A DNA stretch of 53,133 bases, taken from the NCBI GenBank assembly GCA_001443445.1, contig LDXN01000013.1, positions 1-53,133 of the forward strand, read 5' to 3'. The stretch is from Candidatus Dadabacteria bacterium CSP1-2 (lineage in GTDB: Bacteria > Desulfobacterota_D > UBA1144 > Nemesobacterales > CSP1-2). Below the pieces are notes generated by a model, which saw only the letters and a list, made by a program, of their open reading frames with translations, did no database searches and had not been told where the DNA came from. Below, piece after piece: positions 11,613 through 19,190 of the stretch (its first letter is position 1; each line of letters starts with the position of its first letter). The translations under genes and the position numbers were made by a program.

Positions 11613-11988
11613 TAGAGTTAATTAAACTCGAAATCATTCTTCCAATTTCACTACCGGAACCTTTTAACTCATCTAGTTGGACTTCGTCAATCCAATTTTT
11701 CTTACGAAATATTATTAATAAAGCAATAGTTTCGTATAAAGAACCACGAGCGATGTAAAGAAACTGAATAAATTCTTTCTTTGAATATCTGCCTTTGCCT
11801 TCAGCTATATTCATCAATATAGATGTCGCAGACGATTCCAATTGCTCAATCAGTCGATAGTGTTTTCTATTAGTATTAAGTGTATCTACAACACCGATAA
11901 CTTTATCTGCAAACTCCATTGCTTTCTGCCATACCTCTAAGTCCTCAAAACTGAATTTTACCGTATTAGTTTTTAGTTCTTTGCTCAT
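11593..11988 (-). CDS. Four-helix-bundle protein (23S rRNA intervening-sequence / S23 family)
   Basis: This 131-residue all-helical protein has the family pattern FEDLEVWQKAMEFADKV at its N-terminus, a conserved IAEGKGRYSKKEFIQFLYIARGSLYE centre, and a C-terminal LxxLxxxGxEIGRMISSLI helix. The family (TIGR02436) includes proteins encoded in 23S rRNA intervening sequences and relatives of the Avd accessory protein of diversity-generating retroelements. The biochemical function is generally unknown. It splits the functionally paired gmd and fcl genes and is bracketed on both sides by GAGCTATGAG-type repeats. Its own first codons (MSKEL) derive from the repeat. No reverse transcriptase or template repeat is seen nearby. 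Confidence 0.85.
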   Translation of the reverse strand: MSKELKTNTVKFSFEDLEVWQKAMEFADKVIGVVDTLNTNRKHYRLIEQLESSATSILMNIAEGKGRYSKKEFIQFLYIARGSLYETIALLIIFRKKNWIDEVQLDELKGSGSEIGRMISSLINSIKNSMS

Positions 11989-12046
11989 AGCTCATGGCAA
12001 TAACTATCAACTATGAGCTACCAGCCATGAGCCATCAGCTAAGAGC
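11984..12046. repeat. GAGCTATGAG-type word repeat, right flank
   Basis: Plus strand carries GCTCATAGCTCATGG, CTATCAACTATGAGCTACC, AGCCATGAGCCATCAGC and TAAGAGCTAAT, direct and inverted copies of the same short word as the left flank. The array ends exactly at the stop of gmd and can form hairpins. Confidence 0.65.
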
Positions 12047-13089
12047 TAATCTCCACCCCACCAGCTGCTTGGAAACCTCTCTCTTAAAATCCTGTCTCCC
12101 TCTCCACAGGGTTTAAGATCCATCTTTCTCATATCAGCATCAACCATAATCTTTACAAGCTCTTTAAATGTAGCTTTTGGTTCCCATCCGAGTCTTTCTC
12201 TTGCCTTACCAGGATTAGCCCTTAGGTTCTCAACCTCTGTTGGACGGAAATACTTAGGGTCTATTCTTACGTATTCCCTCCAATCAAGCCCCACATAAGA
12301 AAAAGCTTCTTCTATAAACTCTTGTACCGAATGACTCTCCCCCGTTCCTATAATATAATCCCGAGGTTCGTCTTGCTGAAGCATTTTCCACATCATCTCT
12401 ACATACTCAGGTGCAAATCCCCAGTCCCTTTTTGGCTCCAGATTACCAAGAAAAAGATATTTCTGTTTTTCCGCAAGAATCATAGCAATCCCTCGAGTGA
12501 TTTTCCTTGTGACAAACGTCTCGCTTCTTCTTGGAGATTCATGGTTAAAGAGAATACCACTTACTGCAAATATATTGTATCCATCTCTGTAATTTATCGC
12601 CATCCAATGAGCCATAACCTTTGCACAGGCATACGGGCTTCTTGGCCGAAAAGGTGTGTTTTCGTTTTGAGGAGGAGGGTATGTCCCAAACATCTCACTG
12701 CTTGAGGCTTGATAAAATCTGCATTTTATGCCGCTTCTACGTATAGACTCTAAAATCCTTATCGTTCCCAGCCCCGTAATATCCCCGCTATACTCAGGCA
12801 TATCAAAGCTTACCCTTACATGGCTTTGGGCCGCAAGATGATATATATCGTCAGGTTGAGCGTTATAAATGAGGTTTGTCAGTTGGCTAGAATCCGAAAG
12901 GTCTCCATAATGAAGAAATAGCCTTGCTTTAGGTTCATGTGGGTCAATATAAATGTGCTCTAGTCTTCCTGTATTAAAGGTACTAGACCTTCTAATTAAA
13001 CCGTGGACTTCATATCCAAGGGAAAGCAAGAACTCGGTAAGATACGAGCCATCCTGACCAGTAATACCTGTGATTAGTGCTTTTTTCAT
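12046..13089 (-). CDS. gmd: GDP-mannose 4,6-dehydratase
   Basis: This 347-residue enzyme converts GDP-D-mannose to GDP-4-keto-6-deoxymannose, the precursor of GDP-fucose. The NADP-binding motif [11 protein letters not shown] is at residues 7-17, the [13 protein letters not shown] signature near 37, the catalytic SSSEMFG near 126 and YACAK near 152. Full length is normal. A CCTCC-complementary ribosome site (GGAGG) lies upstream of the ATG. It works with fcl downstream; together they imply fucose in the polymer. Confidence 0.95.
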   Translation of the reverse strand: MKKALITGITGQDGSYLTEFLLSLGYEVHGLIRRSSTFNTGRLEHIYIDPHEPKARLFLHYGDLSDSSQLTNLIYNAQPDDIYHLAAQSHVRVSFDMPEYSGDITGLGTIRILESIRRSGIKCRFYQASSSEMFGTYPPPQNENTPFRPRSPYACAKVMAHWMAINYRDGYNIFAVSGILFNHESPRRSETFVTRKITRGIAMILAEKQKYLFLGNLEPKRDWGFAPEYVEMMWKMLQQDEPRDYIIGTGESHSVQEFIEEAFSYVGLDWREYVRIDPKYFRPTEVENLRANPGKARERLGWEPKATFKELVKIMVDADMRKMDLKPCGEGDRILRERFPSSWWGGD

Positions 13090-13192
13090 CCTCTACTATC
13101 CTCCTTAAATTTCTTTGATATGTTCTATTTTTCTCTCGCCTTTTTATACCTGCAACGAAAAGTAATCCGAGAAAAAAAAGCGGCTCTCCATG

Positions 13193-13990
13193 TTATTTCC
13201 AATCAACCCTCAAAATCCTCATTTTTTCTAGTATTACTAAACTAATAAATAAAGAACCATAGATAAGATACCTACGCCAAAGCCGACGAGGTTCGCTCAT
13301 TAATCTCCAGAGCCATTCCAGACCATGTTCTTTCATCCAGTGAGGTGCTTGAGATTTAACACCTGCTAGAAAATCAAACGCGGCACCTACCCCTACCATA
13401 ATGGGCACACGCAACCTCTCTTTATGTTCATATATCCATCGCTCTTGTTTTGGTGCACCTAAGCCTACCCAGAGAACATCTGGCTCAGCCTTGTTTATAA
13501 GCTCAACCACTTCCTCATCTTCTTTAGGTGTAAGAGGACGAAAAGGAGGTGAATGCACACCGACAAACCGAATTCCTTGAAACCGTTTTGAAAAAATCCC
13601 AAAGAGCCGCTCTGGCACACCTGGTGCGCCCCCATAGAGAAAATGGCGATACTTCGGGCCAGTTTCTTTTAAAAAGGTTTCCATAAGCTCAGGCCCATAT
13701 ACACGGCGTTTTAAGCTATATCCGCTTAACCTTCCTAGCCAGACAAGGGGCATTCCATCGGGAACTACCAAGTCAGCCGAGCCCAGAACCTGTTTAAACG
13801 ATGGTTCACGTCTGGCTTCTGTTACAACATGCGTGTTGGTTACAGCTATGAAATGCCCAAAACTCTTCTCATTAATCCATTGCTCCATCTGACAGATAAC
13901 ATCTGGAATCTGGACGGCATCTACGCGCACGCCTAGGACTTTGAAAAAGGGTAATGGGTGAACGATGATAGGTGATGATGATTGATTCAT
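13193..13990 (-). CDS. WecG/TagA/CpsF family glycosyltransferase (GT26)
   Basis: This 265-residue protein has the family signatures FIAVTNTHVVTEAR near 41, ADLVVPDGMPLVWLGR near 74, and PDVLWVGLGAPKQERWI near 170, followed by VGVGAAFDFLAG. The family transfers N-acetylmannosamine(-uronic acid) or related sugars to undecaprenyl-linked GlcNAc. The UDP-GlcNAc 2-epimerase gene two loci upstream would supply UDP-ManNAc, which fits. A C-terminal basic/amphipathic segment (SEPRRLWRRYLIYG) probably mediates membrane association. The first ATG is preceded by AGAAAT only, so the start is moderately certain. Confidence 0.9.
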   Translation of the reverse strand: MNQSSSPIIVHPLPFFKVLGVRVDAVQIPDVICQMEQWINEKSFGHFIAVTNTHVVTEARREPSFKQVLGSADLVVPDGMPLVWLGRLSGYSLKRRVYGPELMETFLKETGPKYRHFLYGGAPGVPERLFGIFSKRFQGIRFVGVHSPPFRPLTPKEDEEVVELINKAEPDVLWVGLGAPKQERWIYEHKERLRVPIMVGVGAAFDFLAGVKSQAPHWMKEHGLEWLWRLMSEPRRLWRRYLIYGSLFISLVILEKMRILRVDWK

Positions 13991-14078
13991 AGATATATTT
14001 CTTTTAGGTAAAAAGATTAAGAAGCTAGAAGGTAGATTGAGAAAGGATAATCCTCAAGGCTCTTCCCTTGAGTAGATT

Positions 14079-14500
14079 CTAAGATCTCCTTCTTTTTCCC
14101 TTCATCGCTCTCCGGTAGACCTCGATAAGCATCTCGTAATTGTTCTGCGCCGTGTATTTCAGCTCATACTCTCACCTAGCCTCACGTCCCATCCCTTGCA
14201 TTTCCTTCGTGTGAATCCATGCCCACTCGACCTTAGCCGCTAAATCCTCGGGATTGCCTGGCTCAAAATGAAGCCCTGTGCGCCCATCCTCCACAATCTC
14301 CGCCATTGCTCCTAGCCGTGAGTCAATCACAGGCACTCCACATGTGAAGACTTAAGATATAGTTACTCGGAATCCTTCTATACCATTACAACGGAAACAC
14401 TAAGAACCAAGCTTTCTTCATCAGGGCAAGAACTTCCTCTCGGCTACGTTGACCAAGTGCTTCTACACCTTCAATTTCTGCATTTACGTAAACGCCCGCA
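14079..14500 (-). pseudogene. Decayed GT4 glycosyltransferase, paralogue of the gene at 15899-17089
   Basis: The reverse strand encodes pieces highly similar to the C-terminal half of the GT4 gene at 15899-17089. They are SREEVLALMKKAWFLVFP, then a damaged WYEGFP region, then SRLGAMAEIVEDGRTGLHFE and GNPEDLAAKVEWAWIHTKEM. A TGA interrupts the frame at the site of Ala in REARAEYE, and the remainder continues to a TAG at 14079. The N-terminal half is missing. The copy lies between wecG- and wecB-type genes, so the duplication has decayed beyond function. Confidence 0.85.
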
Positions 14501-14558
14501 CCTTGTTGTCCATTAGCAGTTTTCTCTCAGAATAAAACAGCTTTTACGGGTACTAAAG

Positions 14559-15689
14559 TCATTTTGTCACTCCGCACAATTTATTTTGCAAAATTGTCAC
14601 AATTCGTTCTGCTGCTTTTCCATTCCCATAGGGATTATTTTGGTGCGCCATTTTTTGATAATAACTCTCATCGTGCAATAGCTTCACAGCCTCCTCAACA
14701 ATACTCTCTACCTCCGTACCAACCACTTTTAAAACACCCGTTTCTACCCCCTCTGGACGTTCCGTCACGTTGCGGAGTACGAGAGCCGGCTTACCAAGAG
14801 AAGGAGCCTCTTCCTGAATTCCACCCGAGTCTGTCAAAATTAAGTAAGAACGGGCCATCAGATGGATGAACGTTACATAGTCAACCGGCTCCATCAAAAA
14901 TAGCCGTTCCTGGCCCTGGAGTTGCTCAAAAACGACGCGATGCACATTAGGATTCATGTGAACAGAAAAAGCAACAACCACATCAGGGCATAATTTAATG
15001 ATGCGCTGTATTGCTGTACATATACGTCGAATAGGAGAACCCCAATTTTCCCTTCTGTGAGCGGTCACAAGGAGAAGACGCTGTCCCCTTGTTTCGGCAT
15101 TTGTTACCCAATCAGGAAGGGGGGGGCGACTGTGCTTAAGAACAAAGAATAATGAATCAATGACTGTATTCCCTGTAATAAAGATTCGGTCCCCAGAAAC
15201 TCCTTCTCTCAGCAGGTTTTGCCGAGCCCATTCCGTCGGTGCAAAATGCCAATCAGTTAACGTAGTTGTTAAACGCCTATTGATTTCTTCAGGAAATGGC
15301 TGGAATTTATCGTAAGTTCGAAGTCCAGCTTCTATGTGAGCAATGGGGATCTTTATATGGAAAGCGGTTAATGCCGCAGCAAAAGTGGTTATCGTGTCTC
15401 CCTGCACCAGAACGAGGAGAGGTTTTTCTTGCTCCAATATAGGGTGTAATTGTCGCAATACACGTTCCATTACTTCCAGAGGATGTTGATTGGACTGCAT
15501 CACGTTGAGGTCATAGTCGGGACGAATGCCAAATATATTCATTACTTGTTCCAGCATTTCTCGATGTTGAGCAGTAACTACAACTTTGGGTTCAAGACAA
15601 GGTGAGGTGCGAAGATTCAAGACCACAGGGGCGAGCTTAATCGCCTCTGGTCGTGTCCCAAAGACCAACATCACTTTATGTCGTTCCAT
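14559..15689 (-). CDS. wecB: UDP-N-acetylglucosamine 2-epimerase (non-hydrolysing)
   Basis: This 376-residue enzyme interconverts UDP-GlcNAc and UDP-ManNAc. The motif VFGTRPEAIKLAPV is at residues 9-22, QHREMLEQV near 41, the VQGDTITT segment near 95, HIEAGLRTYDKFQPFPEE near 118, TAHRREN near 209, and the UDP-binding TDSGGIQEEAPSLGKPALVLR near 282. The length matches the family. It precedes the WecG-type transferase gene, separated only by the decayed GT4 copy, so the pair probably supplies and uses ManNAc. The start is the only ATG before the conserved N-terminus. No Shine-Dalgarno is obvious. Confidence 0.95.
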   Translation of the reverse strand: MERHKVMLVFGTRPEAIKLAPVVLNLRTSPCLEPKVVVTAQHREMLEQVMNIFGIRPDYDLNVMQSNQHPLEVMERVLRQLHPILEQEKPLLVLVQGDTITTFAAALTAFHIKIPIAHIEAGLRTYDKFQPFPEEINRRLTTTLTDWHFAPTEWARQNLLREGVSGDRIFITGNTVIDSLFFVLKHSRPPLPDWVTNAETRGQRLLLVTAHRRENWGSPIRRICTAIQRIIKLCPDVVVAFSVHMNPNVHRVVFEQLQGQERLFLMEPVDYVTFIHLMARSYLILTDSGGIQEEAPSLGKPALVLRNVTERPEGVETGVLKVVGTEVESIVEEAVKLLHDESYYQKMAHQNNPYGNGKAAERIVTILQNKLCGVTK

Positions 15690-15898
15690 ATAAACACCAC
15701 CATCCCAGGAGTTTAAAAGTTTGATTTCTCGGTATCTTCTTTTTGACGAAAATTTTTAATGACTGCTGAATAAAACACTTCGATCTCAGAGACCACCTTT
15801 TGCCTGCTTCTTGAACTTGATCATACGCTTGACTCATCAGCAATTACATACACAAAGCTGAAAACCGCAATGTGCCGATCTGAATGAAAAGTTCAACA

Positions 15899-17089
15899 TT
15901 ACCGCCGCTTGTGCTGCTCGATGGCCTTTTCATAAATATTAATAAGCATCTTATAATTTCGCTCGGCGGTGTATTTGGCTTCATATTCAGCCCGAGCCTC
16001 ACGACCCATTTGTAGCATTTGGTCAAGATGCGTCCATGCCCACTTGACTTTAGCTGCTAAATCCTCAGAGTTGCCTGGCTCAAAATGAAGCCCTGTCCGT
16101 CCATCATCCACGATCTCCGCCATCGCTCCCAGCCGCGAGGCAATCACTGGCACCCCACATGCAAAGGTTTCAGCAATGGTTACCGGGAAGCCCTCATACC
16201 ATTCTGACGGAAAAACCAGGAACCGTGCTCCCTTCATCAGTTCAAGGACTTCCTCGTGATTGCACCGCCCTATCAATTCCACCCATTCCAGCGTATGCAT
16301 TTTCACATATGCGCGTATCTCATCCATCAACGGTCCGTCGCCGACGATTTTAAGTGGAATCTTTTGTAAATACTGCCACGCCCAAAGTAGCGTCTTTATC
16401 CCTTTTTCAGGTGAAAGACGTCCTACAAAAAGGACATATTCTCCTTTACCTTCACGTATACCAGGGTCGGAATAGACAAAGTTGGGTTTAACAACGATTT
16501 TTTCTTCAGGTAGTCCACCTTCAATGAATTTCCTTCGAACGAACTCTGTGAGGGCAATGTAAACATGTACTTGATTCTGCCAAGTTTTGAGCAAACGGTG
16601 AAACACCAGCATCGCTGCCACCACAGCAGTTTGCATTCGTGAATTGTGATAGCATCCATGCAAAACAGCCGGCCACGGAGGAGTCCTGTCTAAGCAGTCT
16701 TCACATACGTGTCCATCTCTGAAGAATGTTGCCACTGGACAAAGCAACCGATAATTGTGAAGGGTCTGTACCACAGGCTGAGCGGTTTTCCAGCAGGCAT
16801 AATATGCAGCGGGTGATATTTGTAAAAAGGTATTGTGAAAATGCACCACATCAGGCTTTGTCTCTCGCAAGACCTGACTCAGTTTCTCTCGTGAAGCGTA
16901 TGACCATACTGTGTTAGCTGCGGCTACTAAGGGATTTAATCCATCAATACGACGATTATCGTCTAAATACTCCACCACCTCATGCCCGTGCTTACGCAGA
17001 ATTTCCGTTTCGGCAGCAAACACGGCATCTTCACCGCCAGGTTGCCGATAGCGGTTGTGAACCATCAAGATCTTACGAGATGATCGCAT
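15899..17089 (-). CDS. Glycosyltransferase family 4 (GT-B fold)
   Basis: This 396-residue protein opens with the GT4 acceptor-domain pattern MVHNRYRQPGGEDAVFAAE and has VVHFHNTFLQISPAAY near 85. The donor domain begins near 215 with YVLFVGRLSPEKGI, followed by PSEWYEGFPVTIAETFACGVPVI with the EX7E motif near 293-305. The central CEDCLDRTPPWPAVLHGCYHNSR stretch is typical of a subfamily with a Cys-rich insert. It overlaps the upstream GT2 gene by 25 bases, so the two are probably translationally coupled. Base composition here (over 50% GC in places) is higher than in the genes to the right, suggesting separate origin. Acceptor and donor sugars are unknown. Confidence 0.92.
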   Translation of the reverse strand: MRSSRKILMVHNRYRQPGGEDAVFAAETEILRKHGHEVVEYLDDNRRIDGLNPLVAAANTVWSYASREKLSQVLRETKPDVVHFHNTFLQISPAAYYACWKTAQPVVQTLHNYRLLCPVATFFRDGHVCEDCLDRTPPWPAVLHGCYHNSRMQTAVVAAMLVFHRLLKTWQNQVHVYIALTEFVRRKFIEGGLPEEKIVVKPNFVYSDPGIREGKGEYVLFVGRLSPEKGIKTLLWAWQYLQKIPLKIVGDGPLMDEIRAYVKMHTLEWVELIGRCNHEEVLELMKGARFLVFPSEWYEGFPVTIAETFACGVPVIASRLGAMAEIVDDGRTGLHFEPGNSEDLAAKVKWAWTHLDQMLQMGREARAEYEAKYTAERNYKMLINIYEKAIEQHKRR

Positions 17090-17931
17090 ATTTGCTGTCC
17101 ACTATCAGATGCAAACCAACGTGTATCCTGGTCCATAAACTGCCGCAGATTCCATTCTACTTGGTAACCACCGTTAAAGATCTTACGTATTACTCGCTTA
17201 ACTCGAAACAAATAGGCGAGAATGTCATAGGGGATGGCGTTGTGCGCTTGCATTTTACTCCAAGTGCGTTGTACCCGAAGTCGTTCCTGACGCCTTTTTT
17301 GCAGATTTAGGCTTTGATTGGAACTATGCCATCGAAAAGCAGCTAGAGTACAATTAAGATACTTAAATATTTTCTTTGCCACTGCCAAGCGTACAAAGTA
17401 CTCATAATCCATGACCACTTTGTAGTTGATGTCCAATAGAAAACCCTCTTTAAATAAAGATCTCTTGAAGAAAGATCCCCCAGTAGAAGGGATGTAGCAG
17501 CCATAATATAGCAAAATATCAGAATCGAATGTATGCTCCGTCTTCGCACGCTGGAAGCGTCCCTGAACATCTACAAAGATGCAATTTCCGTAAATGATGT
17601 CAACCTTTGGATTTCTGGCTGTAAACTCGACTATGGCTTCAAATGCACCCGGCAGATAATAGTCATCTGCATTCAACCAAGCCACTAAGTCTCCGGTTGC
17701 CATTAAAAAACCTTTATTAATGGCATCTGATTGTCCTCGATCATGCCCTGAGAACCAACGTAAATGAGGATACCGTTTCAGAATCTCCAAAGTATTATCA
17801 GTAGAACCACCATCCACAATGATATGTTCATAGTTTGAATAGTTTTGTTTCAATACGCTTAAAATAGCGTCTTCGATGAAAGCTCCTTGGTTCAGTGAAG
17901 GCGTTACAATTGATAGTTTCGGCTGCTTCAT
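17065..17931 (-). CDS. Glycosyltransferase family 2 (GT-A fold)
   Basis: This 288-residue protein begins with LSIVTPSLNQGAFIEDAI and has VDGGSTDNTLEIL near 39 and the metal-binding NADDYYLPGAF near 82, diagnostic of GT2. The segment after residue 150 (GGSFFKRSLFKEGFLLD) is the usual acceptor-side helix and CFRWHSS-like loop. It overlaps the downstream GT4 gene by 25 bases and sits 17 bases after the upstream GT4 gene, forming a compact operon of three transferases. The specificity cannot be inferred. Confidence 0.92.
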   Translation of the reverse strand: MKQPKLSIVTPSLNQGAFIEDAILSVLKQNYSNYEHIIVDGGSTDNTLEILKRYPHLRWFSGHDRGQSDAINKGFLMATGDLVAWLNADDYYLPGAFEAIVEFTARNPKVDIIYGNCIFVDVQGRFQRAKTEHTFDSDILLYYGCYIPSTGGSFFKRSLFKEGFLLDINYKVVMDYEYFVRLAVAKKIFKYLNCTLAAFRWHSSNQSLNLQKRRQERLRVQRTWSKMQAHNAIPYDILAYLFRVKRVIRKIFNGGYQVEWNLRQFMDQDTRWFASDSGQQICDHLVRS

Positions 17932-17948
17932 ATTTATCCTGGGTACCC

Positions 17949-19190
17949 TTAATTAAAATGGCAAACCGAATCATAAAGGTCTGTGAGCCACTCACCTTTT
18001 TTATCCCAGTCAAAATACTCATTCACCCTTTTCCGTGCTGCCTCACCCATGCGTTTGCGAAGTTCGGGATCACGGGCAAGACGAAGCATCGCCTCAGCCA
18101 GGTCATTTACGACTTGTTCTGGTGTTATAGCAGGTGTCTTAAATCCCGTTTCTTCAGTCACCTGCAATGCCGGTCCACCCAGGTCTAAGCAGATAACCGG
18201 ACGTCCCGCAGCCATCGCTTCGAGGCAGACCCATCCGCCTGAATCGTGCAGGCTGGGATGCACGAGCACGTCGCATTCTGATAGCCACTCAAATACCTGC
18301 ACGCGGGGCACAGCACCCAAGAAATGAACTTTGTCAGCAACGCCCAGGTCATGCGCCAATCGCTGTAACTCTGCACGCTCCGGTCCATCACCGATGATCC
18401 AGTATTCACTCGTAGAAAACACCTTAAGAAACTGAGCAAAAGCCATTAAACCCAGATGATAACCCTTCCAGTGGATCAGTCTGCCAATGCTTACCAGCCG
18501 AAATGGATTGGAGTTGCGAAGGGGTATGGCACTTAATGTTGCAAGTTCCGTATTGGTAATCCCCGACTCTGGATAAATTTGCATTCCTTTGGCACCCAGT
18601 AATCGAAGCCGTTCAGCAGTTTCTCTTGCTTTAGCCAGAGTAATATCAGCTCTTTTGATGTTTAAGCAAACAAAAGGGTCTTTTTCTCCTACCCATCTCG
18701 CCATATCCCTTAACCATTCATAAGTCTTTCCACGGAAACTAAAAGTCTTATAAAATGCTCGTGGAGCGGATTCAGCTCCACCCACGGGACCCCATACAAA
18801 AGGAACCGGCAAAAGTGATAGGAAACTAGGCATCCAGTAGTTGCCGAAAGTTATATGATGCACCACATCAAAGTCCGCTTCTTTATGAAGCCGCTTTCCC
18901 TCGAAGTAAGCGCCGATCTGCCACAGGTAGTAATACAAATGCACGCCGCGCTGACCTTTTTTCCAGAATCGCACCCAGCGAGGCAGGTCAAAATAGACCC
19001 AGTGGATATTGGGCATTGGCTCCTTTGTCAATGCCTGCTCAACAGACTCCCGGTTATTCGCCCTGGTAATCACCCACACTTCATGAAAGCGGGCAATTTG
19101 CTTCACCCAGTTCCAGCCTACTCCGGGCTCGGAGCCCTTGTCTGGCTCGCAGGCATAAGCGGATACCAGCACCTTCAGATGCCTTGTCAT
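17949..19190 (-). CDS. Glycosyltransferase family 4
   Basis: The protein has 413 residues from the ATG at 19190, whose ATGA overlaps the stop of the preceding gene; an in-frame start 24 bases further upstream is less likely. The N-terminus reads KVLVSAYACEPDKGSEPGVGWNWV, the signature of a common GT4 group in exopolysaccharide loci, and VVHHITFGNYWMPSFL follows near 110. The donor domain has LVSIGRLIHWKGYHLG near 240, PSLHDSGGWVCLEAMAAGRPVI near 308-330, and a C-terminal helix with RVNEYFDWDKKGEWL. Part of the GC-richer block 15.9-21.8 kb. Confidence 0.93.
   Translation of the reverse strand: MTRHLKVLVSAYACEPDKGSEPGVGWNWVKQIARFHEVWVITRANNRESVEQALTKEPMPNIHWVYFDLPRWVRFWKKGQRGVHLYYYLWQIGAYFEGKRLHKEADFDVVHHITFGNYWMPSFLSLLPVPFVWGPVGGAESAPRAFYKTFSFRGKTYEWLRDMARWVGEKDPFVCLNIKRADITLAKARETAERLRLLGAKGMQIYPESGITNTELATLSAIPLRNSNPFRLVSIGRLIHWKGYHLGLMAFAQFLKVFSTSEYWIIGDGPERAELQRLAHDLGVADKVHFLGAVPRVQVFEWLSECDVLVHPSLHDSGGWVCLEAMAAGRPVICLDLGGPALQVTEETGFKTPAITPEQVVNDLAEAMLRLARDPELRKRMGEAARKRVNEYFDWDKKGEWLTDLYDSVCHFN

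Noticed and set aside
11593-11988. Diversity-generating retroelement, because of the Avd-like four-helix-bundle protein
   Set aside because: No reverse transcriptase gene, template repeat or variable repeat is present in the window.
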